From: Candidatus Saccharimonadota bacterium
GTDB taxonomy: Bacteria; Patescibacteriota; Saccharimonadia; Saccharimonadales; Saccharimonadaceae
DNA length: 64,000 nt
Reading direction: 5' to 3'
Assembly (NCBI GenBank): GCA_009783305.1
Contig: WRHJ01000003.1
Coordinates: forward strand, 62,001-126,000
Shown: positions 38,689 through 48,253 of the stretch, one piece after another
Layout: each line of letters opens with the position of its first letter
How positions within the stretch are numbered: position 1 is the first letter of the stretch
Made by a program: the position numbers and the translations under genes
Notes under the pieces: generated by a model
Told to the model about the DNA's origin: nothing
The model's database searches: none
Seen by the model: the letters and a program-made list of their open reading frames with translations, nothing else

Positions 38689-38713
38689 AAAGTTTAGGAG
38701 TTCCTGGTAGAAT
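38685..38713 (+). promoter_or_regulatory. Promoter of rplU
   Basis: TTGAAA-N17-TAGAAT, -35 overlapping the upstream stop codon. Confidence 0.65.
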
Positions 38714-38739
38714 AGGTTGAATAATATAAAAGGAATTTT

Positions 38740-39048
38740 ATGAAGAAAGCAGTCATAAAGGTTGGCGGCAAGCAGTATGTGGTCGTCGAAAAAGAGACCC
38801 TACGGGTGGACCTCCTCCCGGAAGGCACTAAAGAGCTCGCTTTAGACGCTTTGCTTGTGATTGATGGAGAGAAGACTGAGGTCGGAACCCCAACAGTTAA
38901 GGGAGTGAAGGTTGTAGCGAAAGTTGTGGAGGAAGAGGTGAAGGGTGAGAAATTGCGTGTGATTCGCTATAAGTCCAAAAAACGGGTTCATAAAGAGGTT
39001 GGACATCGCCAAAAATACTCTGTTATCGAAATTGTTTCGATAAAATAG
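38740..39048 (+). CDS. rplU: 50S ribosomal protein L21
   Basis: KAVIKVGGKQYVVVEKETLRVDLLPE, YKSKKRVHKEVGHRQKYSVIEI. Confidence 0.93.
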   Translation: MKKAVIKVGGKQYVVVEKETLRVDLLPEGTKELALDALLVIDGEKTEVGTPTVKGVKVVAKVVEEEVKGEKLRVIRYKSKKRVHKEVGHRQKYSVIEIVSIK

Positions 39049-39062
39049 GCTAATGAAAGTGA

Positions 39063-39092
39063 AAAATCCGCTGTAGTAGCGGATTTTTTGTT
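39063..39092 (+). terminator. Rho-independent terminator
   Basis: AAAATCCGCTGTAGTAGCGGATTTTTTG. Confidence 0.85.
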
Positions 39093-39118
39093 GCTCGGCT
39101 ACATGGTATACTATATGT

Positions 39119-39883
39119 ATGGCTAAGGTGATTACGGTGACGAATCAGAAGGGCGGGGTCGGAAAGACGACGACGGCGATTAACTTGGCGTTTTATTTAG
39201 CGAAGGCTGGGGAAAGTGTACTTTTGGTGGATTTTGATCCGCAGGGGAACGCGAGTTCGGGTTTGGGCATAGAAAAACAGGAGTTGAGCGGAACAATGTC
39301 GGAAGTGATATTGGGTTCGGTGAGCATGCGGGATGTTTTGAAGGAAACGCAATGCAAGGGACTGTGGGTGGCGCCGGCCACGCCAGAACTGGCGGACACG
39401 GAAGTTCAAATGGCAGGGATGAATAAAAAATTTATTCAGCTTAGGGAAGCCCTGAAAGGGGTTGAGCAAGATTTTGATTATATTTTGATAGATAGCCCGC
39501 CGAGTTTATCGTTGCTGACAGTAAATGGGATGATTGCGGCGGATTTCTTGTTGTTGCCGGTACAGACAGAGTTTTATGCGCTGGAAGGTGTGGCGCAGTT
39601 GCTAGAGAGTATGAAATTGATTCGCAAAGCGATGAATCCGCAACTGAAGTTGCTGGGGGTGTTGGCGACAATGTATGATCGGCGGACGGCGTTGTCGGGT
39701 CAGGTGTTGGCGGAGGTAAAGAAATATTTTAAGGATAAAGTATTCGAAACGGTGATTCCGAGAAACGTGCGGTTGGCAGAGGCTCCGAGCCATGGGGTAC
39801 CAATTGGTTTGTATGATAAATTCAGTAAGGGAGCTAGGGCATATAAAGAACTCGCTCGGGAAGTAGTGGAGAGGACAAGATGA
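39119..39883 (+). CDS. parA: Chromosome partitioning ATPase ParA/Soj
   Basis: TNQKGGVGKTTTAINLA, VDFDPQGNASSGLG, DSPPSLSLLTVN. Confidence 0.95.
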   Translation: MAKVITVTNQKGGVGKTTTAINLAFYLAKAGESVLLVDFDPQGNASSGLGIEKQELSGTMSEVILGSVSMRDVLKETQCKGLWVAPATPELADTEVQMAGMNKKFIQLREALKGVEQDFDYILIDSPPSLSLLTVNGMIAADFLLLPVQTEFYALEGVAQLLESMKLIRKAMNPQLKLLGVLATMYDRRTALSGQVLAEVKKYFKDKVFETVIPRNVRLAEAPSHGVPIGLYDKFSKGARAYKELAREVVERTR

Positions 39884-40743
39884 GTTTGCGTGGACTGGGC
39901 AGAGGATTTGATTCGTTGATACCGACAGAATTGGTAGATGATGAGTTTGACCCGACAGCGCCTGAAGATGCACAGGTGAGCAAGTTGGTGGAATTGAAGT
40001 TGGAAATGGTGGTGCCGGATGAAGAACAACCGCGGCGCGATTTCAAGCTAGAGCAATTGGAGGCTTTGGCGGCTTCAATTAGAGAGCATGGCGTGTTGCA
40101 GCCGATTGTAGTGGTAAAGGATGATGGGAAATATAAGATTGTGGCGGGCGAGCGGCGGTGGCGAGCAAGCAGGTTGGCGGAAATGAAGACGATTCCGGCG
40201 ATTGTACGGACGCTGGATGGTCAAAATAGATTGGAATTATCACTGATTGAAAACGTACAGCGCGAGGATTTGAACGCGATTGAAACGGCAACGGCATATG
40301 CGAAGCTAAAGAACCAGTTTAACTTGACTGCGGGGGAAATTGCGGCGCGAGTAGGGAAAAGTGAATCGGCAGTAATAAATACGATGCGGTTGTTGAGTTT
40401 GCCGGAAAATGCCAAGAAGGTGATGGTGGATAAGGGTTTGAGTGAGGGGCAGATGAGGCCGTTGATAAAGGCGGATCCGGGAGTGATTGAGAGAATATTG
40501 CCGAGGATTGTGGCAGAAGAGTGGAGTGCACGCAAGGTTGAGCAATATATGGTAGCGGTGAAAGCGGGCGCGAAGAAATCGGTGCCGAAGGTTGATAAAT
40601 TTGAGGGTGAAGCGCGGGATTTGAGCAAAAAGTTGGGTATGAACGTCAAAATTAGGGTGAGCGCGCGAGGAACGGGAGAAGCAATAGTAAAATTTAAGAG
40701 CGAAGAGGAGCTACAAAAGCTATGTTCGATACTAGCAAAGTAA
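39880..40743 (+). CDS. parB: Chromosome partitioning protein ParB
   Basis: QPRRDFKLEQLEALAASIREHGVLQPIVV, AGERRWRAS, LIENVQREDLNAIE. Confidence 0.95.
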   Translation: MSLRGLGRGFDSLIPTELVDDEFDPTAPEDAQVSKLVELKLEMVVPDEEQPRRDFKLEQLEALAASIREHGVLQPIVVVKDDGKYKIVAGERRWRASRLAEMKTIPAIVRTLDGQNRLELSLIENVQREDLNAIETATAYAKLKNQFNLTAGEIAARVGKSESAVINTMRLLSLPENAKKVMVDKGLSEGQMRPLIKADPGVIERILPRIVAEEWSARKVEQYMVAVKAGAKKSVPKVDKFEGEARDLSKKLGMNVKIRVSARGTGEAIVKFKSEEELQKLCSILAK

Positions 40744-41264
40744 GAAAAAAGATGGGGGAAGTAGTGGAGAGATTTAAAGGTGAGATGGCTAAAGTGAGGA
40801 CGGGACGGGCACATCCGGATATGTTGGCAGGTGTAAAAGTAGAGGCGTATGGCCAAGTGATGCCGCTGAATCAGGTAGCTAATGTGGTGGTGGCGGATGG
40901 GACTTTGCTCACCGTAATGCCGTTTGATCCGAGTAATTTATCTAAAATTGCTGAGGCAATTCGGGCGGACCAGACTTTGGGATTAAATCCAGCGGATGAT
41001 GGACGGATTATTCGAGTACCGATACCGGCTTTGACGGAGGAAAGGCGAAAAGAGATTGTGAAAAATGCTGGTGCGAAGGTGGAAGAGGCGAAAATTGGGA
41101 TTCGCAATGCTCGAGAAGATGGACGTAAGGAAGCTAAAAACTTAGAGTTAGCAGAAGATGTGAGAAAGCGAGCTGAAAAGGAAATTGATGATTTGACGCA
41201 TGAGTTTAGCTCGCAAGTGGAAGATTTGTTTAAGGCTAAAGAAGCCGAGATAATGAAGATTTAG
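40722..41264 (+). CDS. frr: Ribosome recycling factor
   Basis: KVRTGRAHPDML, VRVPIP-like IRVPIPALTEERRKEIVKNA. Confidence 0.95.
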   Translation: MFDTSKVRKKMGEVVERFKGEMAKVRTGRAHPDMLAGVKVEAYGQVMPLNQVANVVVADGTLLTVMPFDPSNLSKIAEAIRADQTLGLNPADDGRIIRVPIPALTEERRKEIVKNAGAKVEEAKIGIRNAREDGRKEAKNLELAEDVRKRAEKEIDDLTHEFSSQVEDLFKAKEAEIMKI

Positions 41265-41272
41265 TCAGTTAT

Positions 41273-41917
41273 TTAGAAAAAACGGATGGCAGTGAAGGGG
41301 TAGAGTCGCAGGGCGGCGGGGCCGACAATGCGGCAGAGCGGGACGGTGCCGAGACCGTTGCGTGAGTCGTAAGAGTGGGATCCTTCGCGATTGTCGCCAG
41401 AGACGAAGATTTCGCCTTCGGGGACAATGATGTCAATTTCTCCAGAAGTGTAAGATTTGGGGCCATCAGTATCGGAAATACGAGTATATTCATCTGGGCG
41501 GAAGCCATTTGGGTGTTCGTCGTTGAAAACAGTTAGAACACCGTCTTTGACTTGAACGCGTTCGCCGGCGAAGCCGATGACGCGCTTGATGACATATTGA
41601 TCCTTGATGCCAGGAGTAGGTTCGCAGGTGAGGGTTTCACTGTTGCCGCCGTTGGCGAAAACAATGATTTGGCCGCGCTCGGGGGTGAATTCTTGGCCCA
41701 TGAGGTGAGCTATGGTAACGGCGAAGCGATTGACGATAATACGATCGTTAGGTGCAAGGGTATTTTCCATACTTGAGCCAATAACGTTGTAGCTGCGGAA
41801 AACGAAAGAGTTTAAGATAATGGTGCCAATGACAACGGCGATGATAAAGGTAATAAGGCTGAGAGAATCTTTCAGAAATGGGTGTTTTTGAAAAAAGGAA
41901 GGTCGTCGCTGTTCCAT
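41273..41917 (-). CDS. lepB: Signal peptidase I
   Basis: GSSMENTLAPNDRIIVNR, YVIKRVIGFAGERV, SGDNREGSHSYDSR. Confidence 0.94.
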   Translation of the reverse strand: MEQRRPSFFQKHPFLKDSLSLITFIIAVVIGTIILNSFVFRSYNVIGSSMENTLAPNDRIIVNRFAVTIAHLMGQEFTPERGQIIVFANGGNSETLTCEPTPGIKDQYVIKRVIGFAGERVQVKDGVLTVFNDEHPNGFRPDEYTRISDTDGPKSYTSGEIDIIVPEGEIFVSGDNREGSHSYDSRNGLGTVPLCRIVGPAALRLYPFTAIRFF

Positions 41918-41970
41918 AAGATTTGATTATATTATACTAGAGCTATTTTTGATATAATCAATGGTACATT

Positions 41971-42753
41971 ATGAGTGAATTTATTGGTATTCGTAAGGGT
42001 AGGAATATGTTGAGTGTGGTGGCGCATGTGCTATTGAATTTAGCGTTGGCGGTAGGGTCGACAGTGGTGACTTTAGTGAGCGGTTCGTGGATTTTGGGTA
42101 TCTTGTTGGTGCTTTTGAGCAAATGGCGGGTGGTAGCGGTGAGGCCACGATATTGGTGGCTGAATATAAAGGCGAATTTAGTGGATTTTATTGTGGGTGC
42201 GAGCTTGGTTTTGCTGGTATATTACGCTGGGTTAGAGTTGAATTTGGCGCATGTGGCATTAACTGTGATTTATGCGCTTTGGTTGGTGGTAATAAAGCCG
42301 AAAAGTAGTGAATTGATGGCGGAAGTACAGGCACTGGTAGCGATCTTTTTTGGGATGAGTGCGGCGGTGTTGGTTGGGGCAAATTTAGATCCACTCCTGA
42401 TTGTGATATGCGGTTTTGTGATCGGTTATGGGGCGGGTAGACATGTGCTGATCCAGAGCGAGGACCATGATTTTTCGTTGGTGACGTTTGTGTTCGGATT
42501 GTTGTTGGCGGAGGTGAGTTTTGTGTTATACCACTGGTTGATTATGTATAGCTTTGGCGATACAGGAGTGATTGTGTCGCAGATGGCAATAGTAAGCTCT
42601 TTGTTGGCTTTTGTATTATTTAAGGGATACAAGTCAGCACTGAATCACGATGGTAAGATGCGGGCTGAAGATGTGGTAATGCCAGCGCTTTTTTCAGTTA
42701 TTATTGTGGTTTTGATGATAATGTATTTTAGTAGACCAATTTTTAACGTTTAG
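41971..42753 (+). CDS. Polytopic membrane protein, 260 aa
   Basis: Multiple hydrophobic segments; no family recognised. Confidence 0.75.
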   Translation: MSEFIGIRKGRNMLSVVAHVLLNLALAVGSTVVTLVSGSWILGILLVLLSKWRVVAVRPRYWWLNIKANLVDFIVGASLVLLVYYAGLELNLAHVALTVIYALWLVVIKPKSSELMAEVQALVAIFFGMSAAVLVGANLDPLLIVICGFVIGYGAGRHVLIQSEDHDFSLVTFVFGLLLAEVSFVLYHWLIMYSFGDTGVIVSQMAIVSSLLAFVLFKGYKSALNHDGKMRAEDVVMPALFSVIIVVLMIMYFSRPIFNV

Positions 42754-42765
42754 GAATGGAGGAAG

Positions 42766-43968
42766 ATGGAAGAGCAAAAAGTGGGCAGTCATGAGACGCT
42801 GATATTTAATGAACCTAAGAAGGAAAAAAAGAAAAGTGATGGAGTAGGGTTTAAGGTTGCAGTCGTAACGATTGCCAGCTTGGCGCTGCTGTTGGGTGCG
42901 AGCAGTGTGACGATGTCAGTGTTTATGCTGACTAATGATTATGGTAAGACAACAGTAATTGATGGCGGCGGAGGTTACTATGCGGGAAACTCGTTGGAGT
43001 TTGAGACGACTACAATTGCAAATGTGGCTAGCAAGGTGTCGCCGGCGGTAGTGTCGATTTTGACAGAAACGCAAGTAAGGAACTATTTTGGACGGGACCA
43101 GATAAGTAGCGGTGCGGGTACAGGGATGATCGTAAGTAGTGACGGTTATGTTTTGACTAATGGGCACGTGATTGACGGAGCGGATACAGTGACGATTGTG
43201 ACGGATGCGGGTGATACTTATGAAAATGTCCAGGTGGTGGGAGTGGACCCGCTAAATGATGTGGCGTATCTGAAAATTCCTGGCGTATCGGATTTGCCGA
43301 CAGTGACGCTGGGAGACAGTAAGGCGATTGCAGTGGGACAACCGGTGCTGGCGATTGGAAATGCATTGGGGGTGTATCAAAATTCGATTACGCAGGGAAT
43401 TATAAGCGGGACGGGAAGGAGTGTGACGGCAAGTGACTCTTCAGGGAAATCGGAGAATTTGTCGGACATGATCCAGACGGATACGGCGATTAATCCGGGT
43501 AATTCGGGAGGGCCGTTGGTGGATGCGGCGGGGGAAGTAATAGGTATTAATACGGCGGTTTCAACTGATGCGCAGGGGTTGGGTTTTGCGATTCCGATTT
43601 CTTCAGTTAAGGGTATGCTGAAGAGCATTATGGAGAAAGGACGCGCGGAGAGAGCTTATTTGGGGGTAAGTTATCTGACGATTACGGCAGATGTTTCGAA
43701 GGAATATAAGTTGCCGGTGAAACGGGGAGCATATATCTATAATAGTGGTTTGTCGAGTGCAGTGGTGAAGGGTGGTCCAGCGGATAAGGCGGGGATGAAG
43801 GATGAGGATATTATCCTGAAGGTGAACGGGGTTGATGTGGGGATAAGAGGGTCGATTTTATCGTTGGTTGGGGAATATATGGTGGGCGAGACGGTAGAGA
43901 TGACGATTTTGAGGGGTACGAACGAGATTAAGTTAGCTGTTATTTTGGAAGCGTACCCGAATAGGTAA
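42766..43968 (+). CDS. HtrA/DegP-like serine protease with PDZ domain
   Basis: TNGHVIDGADTVTIV, NPLNDVAYLKI-like, TAINPGNSGGPLVD, C-terminal PDZ. Confidence 0.93.
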   Translation: MEEQKVGSHETLIFNEPKKEKKKSDGVGFKVAVVTIASLALLLGASSVTMSVFMLTNDYGKTTVIDGGGGYYAGNSLEFETTTIANVASKVSPAVVSILTETQVRNYFGRDQISSGAGTGMIVSSDGYVLTNGHVIDGADTVTIVTDAGDTYENVQVVGVDPLNDVAYLKIPGVSDLPTVTLGDSKAIAVGQPVLAIGNALGVYQNSITQGIISGTGRSVTASDSSGKSENLSDMIQTDTAINPGNSGGPLVDAAGEVIGINTAVSTDAQGLGFAIPISSVKGMLKSIMEKGRAERAYLGVSYLTITADVSKEYKLPVKRGAYIYNSGLSSAVVKGGPADKAGMKDEDIILKVNGVDVGIRGSILSLVGEYMVGETVEMTILRGTNEIKLAVILEAYPNR

Positions 43969-44584
43969 GGTGGATGATATAGTTGGCGGTTTGCGTATGG
44001 ATTAATTTATGTTTTTGGGCGTATGTTATGATTTCTTGATGTTGGGCGGGGTCGGCTTCAAGGAGGACGTGAGCGGATGACGTTAGGTGGCTAGAGACGG
44101 TGGTGAGGAATTTTTTGATGACGGCGAGGCCGTGGTCTTTGGCATAGAGAGCTTGTGATGGTTCGTGGGCGAGGGCTTGCTGGTCGAGCCAGGGCCAAGC
44201 TTCGTCTACGTAAGGTAGGTTAGCTGTTATGAGGTCGAATTTTTGATTTGGCAGGTTTTGGAAGAGATCGGATTTTTGAAATTTGATTTTGTGGTTTTTT
44301 GCGAGTTGTTGCCAATTTTTACGGGCGATTTCCAGAGATGAACGAGAAATATCGGTGGCAGTTATTTCCGATTGAGTCAGTTCGAGGGCGAGGGTGATAG
44401 CGATGCAGCCAGAGCCAGTACCGATATCAAGAATCGATTTTGGTTTGAGTTGTTTAGCTATGGTGACAATATCTTCGGTTTCGGGACGGGGGATGAGAAC
44501 GTCAGGAGTGACCATAAATTTGCGCCCGTAAAACCAAGTGTAGCCTTCTAAGTAGGCTAGGGGGGTGAGGTCTGAAGTTGTCAT
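43940..44584 (-). CDS. prmC: Peptide chain release factor N5-glutamine methyltransferase
   Basis: VLIPRPETE, ILDIGTGSGCIAI, ANLPYV; immediately follows prfA on the same strand. Confidence 0.88.
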   Translation of the reverse strand: MTTSDLTPLAYLEGYTWFYGRKFMVTPDVLIPRPETEDIVTIAKQLKPKSILDIGTGSGCIAITLALELTQSEITATDISRSSLEIARKNWQQLAKNHKIKFQKSDLFQNLPNQKFDLITANLPYVDEAWPWLDQQALAHEPSQALYAKDHGLAVIKKFLTTVSSHLTSSAHVLLEADPAQHQEIITYAQKHKLIHTQTANYIIHLTYSGTLPK

Positions 44585-44594
44585 ATTCGGATGT

Positions 44595-45632
44595 TTAATC
44601 GGAAGCTCGGAGAGAGCGCTCGTGGTTGGTGAGGGCTTCGATAAGGTCATCTATGTCGCCGTTCATGGCGGCCGGGATATTGGAACGAGAATAATGGATG
44701 CGGTGATCGGTGATGCGGTCTTGGGGGAAGTTGTAGGTGCGGATTTTTTCGCTACGATCACCGGTGCCGATGAGAGATTTACGGGCGGCGGAATTCTTGG
44801 CGAGTTCTTCTTCGCGTTGTTTTTCAGCGAGGCGGGAGCGTAGGATGTTCATGGCTTTGATGCGGTTTTGAAGTTGGGAGCGTTCGTCTTGCATGGAGAC
44901 GACGATACCGGTGGGTAAGTGGGTGATGCGGACGGCGCTATCGGTAGTGTTGACGGATTGTCCGCCGTGTCCACCGCTGCGGTAGATGTCGATTTTGAGA
45001 TCTTCGGGTTTAATTTCGAATTCAGCTTCGGCGATTTCTGGTAGGATGGCAACAGTTACGGTGCTGGTGTGGATGCGGCCTTGGCTTTCGGTGGTGGGTA
45101 TGCGTTGAACGCGATGGACTCCGCCTTCGAATTTGAGTTGAGCATAGGGCTGGTTGCCGGTAATACGAAAAATAACTTCTTTGTAGCCTCCGGCGTCATT
45201 GATGCTCTCGGATTGGAGTTCGAGTTTAAGGTTGTGGGTTTCGGTGTATCTTTGATACATGCGAAAAAGTTCGGCAGCAAATAGGGAAGCTTCATCGCCA
45301 CCGGCGCCGGCGCGGATTTCGATGATGGCGGGCTTGTCATCGTTGGGATCTTTGGGGGTTAATAACTCTGCGAGTTTGTTGTTGATGATTCCTAGTTCGG
45401 TTTCGAGGTCGGTTTTAAGAGATTCAAGTTCGGGATCGGCGCTCGAGGTTTCAATATCGGCTTGAAGTTGGGCACGTTTGTTGCCGAGCTCGATGAGTTC
45501 GGTGAGCTCAGTGAAACGGCGATTTTTGGTTTGGAATTCTGGATCAGAATAAGCATTTGGCTCACTCAAGAAGAGTTCGAGAGATTCGAATTCTGATTTG
45601 AGGGCTGGTAGATCTAGTTGAATTTCGTTCAT
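44595..45632 (-). CDS. prfA: Peptide chain release factor 1
   Basis: [60 protein letters not shown]. Confidence 0.96.
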   Translation of the reverse strand: MNEIQLDLPALKSEFESLELFLSEPNAYSDPEFQTKNRRFTELTELIELGNKRAQLQADIETSSADPELESLKTDLETELGIINNKLAELLTPKDPNDDKPAIIEIRAGAGGDEASLFAAELFRMYQRYTETHNLKLELQSESINDAGGYKEVIFRITGNQPYAQLKFEGGVHRVQRIPTTESQGRIHTSTVTVAILPEIAEAEFEIKPEDLKIDIYRSGGHGGQSVNTTDSAVRITHLPTGIVVSMQDERSQLQNRIKAMNILRSRLAEKQREEELAKNSAARKSLIGTGDRSEKIRTYNFPQDRITDHRIHYSRSNIPAAMNGDIDDLIEALTNHERSLRASD

Positions 45633-45641
45633 ATTAAATTT

Positions 45642-45718
45642 TGGTGGATCTTGCTGGGCTCGAACCAGCGACCTTACGAATGTGAATCGTACGCTCTAGC
45701 CAACTGAGCTAAAGATCC
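45642..45718 (-). tRNA. tRNA-Val(CAC), CCA encoded
   Basis: Reverse strand GGATCTTTAGCTCAGTTGG...TACGA-TTCACAT-TCGTA...AAGATCC-ACCA. Confidence 0.92.
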
Positions 45719-45824
45719 GCGTCGGCTTCTGGCCTTTGCTTGTCATCGCGTAGCGATGACTGCGCTTACGGCGCTGAAGCCTACTTTTACCCCAATCCTT
45801 TGGATTGGGGACCCCTCTATTATA
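45719..45824 (-). promoter_or_regulatory. Structured 5' leader and -10 box of tRNA-Val
   Basis: TATAAT (rev) 45819-45824; hairpins 45790-45810, 45762-45774, 45742-45760; enclosing GGCTTC/GAAGCC. Confidence 0.65.
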
Positions 45825-46946
45825 CTATATTTTGAGGCGGTTTTTGACCTTCAGTCCGAGTGTGGTGAGGGGGTGGAAAGTAGCGGTGTAGTCGCAGGGG
45901 AGTTGTTCGATGAAGCCGTGATATTGTTGCTTGAAGCGGAGAAGACCGGTGGGTTGGTCGAAAGTGGCGTCGACACCGTAGAGGTTGAAGCGGGGGATTT
46001 GTTTTTTAATGGAGCGTTGCATGGCGTGGTCGATGATGGCGTAGACGGGCGAGAAAGGGAAATATTGGTCGGGGCCGCCGCCGACGAAATAGACGGTTTC
46101 GTGAGGGGCGTCGATGAAAAGGCCGGTGCAGATGGGGGTTTTGTGTTTGAGATCTTTGATGATGTCGAGTTGGCGCTGGGCTTTTTTAATGATATCTGCG
46201 CCGTCTTTGATATTTTTGGAGTTTTTGATGGTGTCCTGGAGGAGCTTGCGGGTTTTGGCAGGATCGAGGTAGACGAGCAGCCCGTAGGCGTCGCCCTTGA
46301 AAGCGGCGAGTAATTGGGCGTAGTATTCTTGGTTACGTTCGGAATAATGGCGGCGGTTGGCTGTGACATTGAGGTTTTTAATGAGGTCCGGGAAGTTTTT
46401 AGTGGTGACGGGTTCGACAGTTAGTCCGGTTTTCTGGGTTGCGGTAATGCTGTGGCGAACTTTAGGTTTGAAGGATTTTAGTAATTCTGGGTAGGGGTGA
46501 TCCAGGTTTACGATATATTGCCATTGCCTGAAGGTGCCGGGAGCAGTGAGGATGTTGCCATGCCATTTGAAGTTGTTGTTTGTGAAAACAGATTTGTCAA
46601 AATCGAGCTTTTTGATGATTTTGCCGTGGTAATCGCGGATAGCGACTGGGGTGTTGGGGGTGATAGTGAGGGAGAGGCCATGATGGGTTTTGCACCAGCC
46701 GCGGAGTTGTTTGATGAAGTTGGCGGAAAGGTGATTGGGGAACCAGATGTTATATTTGTAATATTTGGAGGTTTTTTTAGGGTAAGGAGTGCCATTGACG
46801 AGGGCGAATTCGTTTTTGTCCTGGAAGAAATATACAGTTTGACCGCAAGCTTGGCGTTGCTGTGCCATTTGAGCAGTTTGCATGAAACTGGTGGGGTGAG
46901 CAGATTTGGTGTACTGTATGGCGGAGATCTCTTTCATTTCTGACAA
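45825..46946 (-). CDS. FemAB/MurM-family aminoacyltransferase-like (third in window)
   Basis: PTSFMQTAQMAQQRQACGQTVYFFQDKNEFALVNG; LLKSFKPKVRHSITATQKTGLTVEPV. Confidence 0.8.
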   Translation of the reverse strand: MSEMKEISAIQYTKSAHPTSFMQTAQMAQQRQACGQTVYFFQDKNEFALVNGTPYPKKTSKYYKYNIWFPNHLSANFIKQLRGWCKTHHGLSLTITPNTPVAIRDYHGKIIKKLDFDKSVFTNNNFKWHGNILTAPGTFRQWQYIVNLDHPYPELLKSFKPKVRHSITATQKTGLTVEPVTTKNFPDLIKNLNVTANRRHYSERNQEYYAQLLAAFKGDAYGLLVYLDPAKTRKLLQDTIKNSKNIKDGADIIKKAQRQLDIIKDLKHKTPICTGLFIDAPHETVYFVGGGPDQYFPFSPVYAIIDHAMQRSIKKQIPRFNLYGVDATFDQPTGLLRFKQQYHGFIEQLPCDYTATFHPLTTLGLKVKNRLKI

Positions 46947-47758
46947 ACTGGGCAGTAATAGACGCTGCCTCCAAGATAATTTTCTTTTGTTATTGGCGAG
47001 CCACAGAGGGGGCAGCCGTTTTTATAATTTTTGTTGCTCATAATGGTTTCGTATTTTCCGGGATTGTCGTAGATGTCTTTTTCGGTGTCGCGGCCGTTTT
47101 GTTTGATCATTGCAGAAAGGGTTTCACCGATGGATTCATAAAGTTTTTTAATTTGAGATTTGGATAGGCCTTGGATTTTAGTGCGGGGTCGGATCTTGGC
47201 ATTGAATAGAATTTCTTGAAGGACGCCGTTGCCGATGCCGGGAATCCTTTGCTGAGTGGCAAGGAGGGCTTTGGCGCTGAGTTTGAGGGTTTGCTGAGTG
47301 ATGAGACTTTTGAAATAGTCGTAGGTAAATTCTTTATCGAGGGCGCCGATGCCGTCGAGATCCATGTGATAGTATTCGTTGTTGATACCTTCTTTTTGAT
47401 TGAAGACGGCTATACAGGCGTACATTTGGACAGTGACGTTGAGGAAGGAACCGTCGTTGAATTTGATGAAGAATTGAGATTTGGCTGGTTCGGGTTGACC
47501 TGGTTCGTAATATCTGATGTTAGCGCCGTCGCGAAAGATGATTTTGTAGTTTTCGGCGGCAATTTCGATATAGAAGTTGCGGCTGATAATGTCAGTGATT
47601 TTTTTGCCAACCAGAAAACTGCGGTATTTTTCGGGATTTTGATAATAAAAAGTGAACTTGTGGCTTTTAAAATCGCCTTTGATGTCGGTAATGGTTTTGC
47701 CAAGGATGGTTTTACGTAAGTCTTTGGAGATAGTGTTGACTTCGGGGAGTTCAATCAT
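46934..47758 (-). CDS. Fpg/Nei-family DNA glycosylase with MIELPEV N-terminus
   Basis: MIELPEVNTI, QQRIPGIGNGVLQEILFNAKIRP, C-terminal zinc finger CPLCGSPITKENYLGGSVYYCPVCQK. Confidence 0.88.
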   Translation of the reverse strand: MIELPEVNTISKDLRKTILGKTITDIKGDFKSHKFTFYYQNPEKYRSFLVGKKITDIISRNFYIEIAAENYKIIFRDGANIRYYEPGQPEPAKSQFFIKFNDGSFLNVTVQMYACIAVFNQKEGINNEYYHMDLDGIGALDKEFTYDYFKSLITQQTLKLSAKALLATQQRIPGIGNGVLQEILFNAKIRPRTKIQGLSKSQIKKLYESIGETLSAMIKQNGRDTEKDIYDNPGKYETIMSNKNYKNGCPLCGSPITKENYLGGSVYYCPVCQK

Positions 47759-47810
47759 ACGATAAGTTTAGCATAAATATCTAAACGGTATTTTTCACAA
47801 TAAATACATT

Positions 47811-47875
47811 ATAAGTACCCAAACAGCAGTTTTCACAATAAGTACATCGCGAGAACTGCTGTTTGGGTATTTATA
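47811..47875. repeat. Imperfect inverted repeat downstream of rpmE, overlapping a diverged tandem duplication
   Basis: TATAAGTACCAAACAGCAGTT / AACTGCTGTTTGGGTATTTATA; TTTTTCACAATAAATACAT and TTTTCACAATAAGTACAT. Confidence 0.75.
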
Positions 47876-48211
47876 CTAGGCTTTTTGTGCAACTTTGGTG
47901 GCTTTTTTCTTGGTTTCGGCTGCAGTTTTGCGGGTTTTGTTGCCGATATTCTTTTTGAGTTGTTCGGCTTTTTTGGTACGGGCCTTGAAGCGATCAACGC
48001 GACCTTCGGTGTCGATAATCTTTTCTTCGCCGGTGAAGAAGGGATGAGAAGCGGAGCTGATTTGAGTTTTGATAAGAGGATATTCTTTGCCGTCGGTCCA
48101 CTTAATAGTCTCTTCGGACTTAGCGGTAGATTTGCTCAAGAACGAAAAATTGGCTTGTTCGTCCATGAAGACGACAGCACGATAGTCTTTAGGGTGAATT
48201 GATTTTTTCAT
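47876..48211 (-). CDS. rpmE: 50S ribosomal protein L31 type B with Lys/Ala-rich tail
   Basis: [54 protein letters not shown]. Confidence 0.92.
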   Translation of the reverse strand: MKKSIHPKDYRAVVFMDEQANFSFLSKSTAKSEETIKWTDGKEYPLIKTQISSASHPFFTGEEKIIDTEGRVDRFKARTKKAEQLKKNIGNKTRKTAAETKKKATKVAQKA

Positions 48212-48253
48212 ATTCTCTGTATTATACCAGATTATGTCGGGGTAAGTAAAGGG

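Noticed and set aside
39119-40743. Looked for parS (TGTTTCACGTGAAACA-like) near parAB
   Set aside because: No convincing match seen by eye in the window; a computed search is needed.
43900-44600. PrmC NLPY in place of NPPY as a novelty
   Set aside because: Conservative variation in the catalytic loop; not enough to claim altered function.
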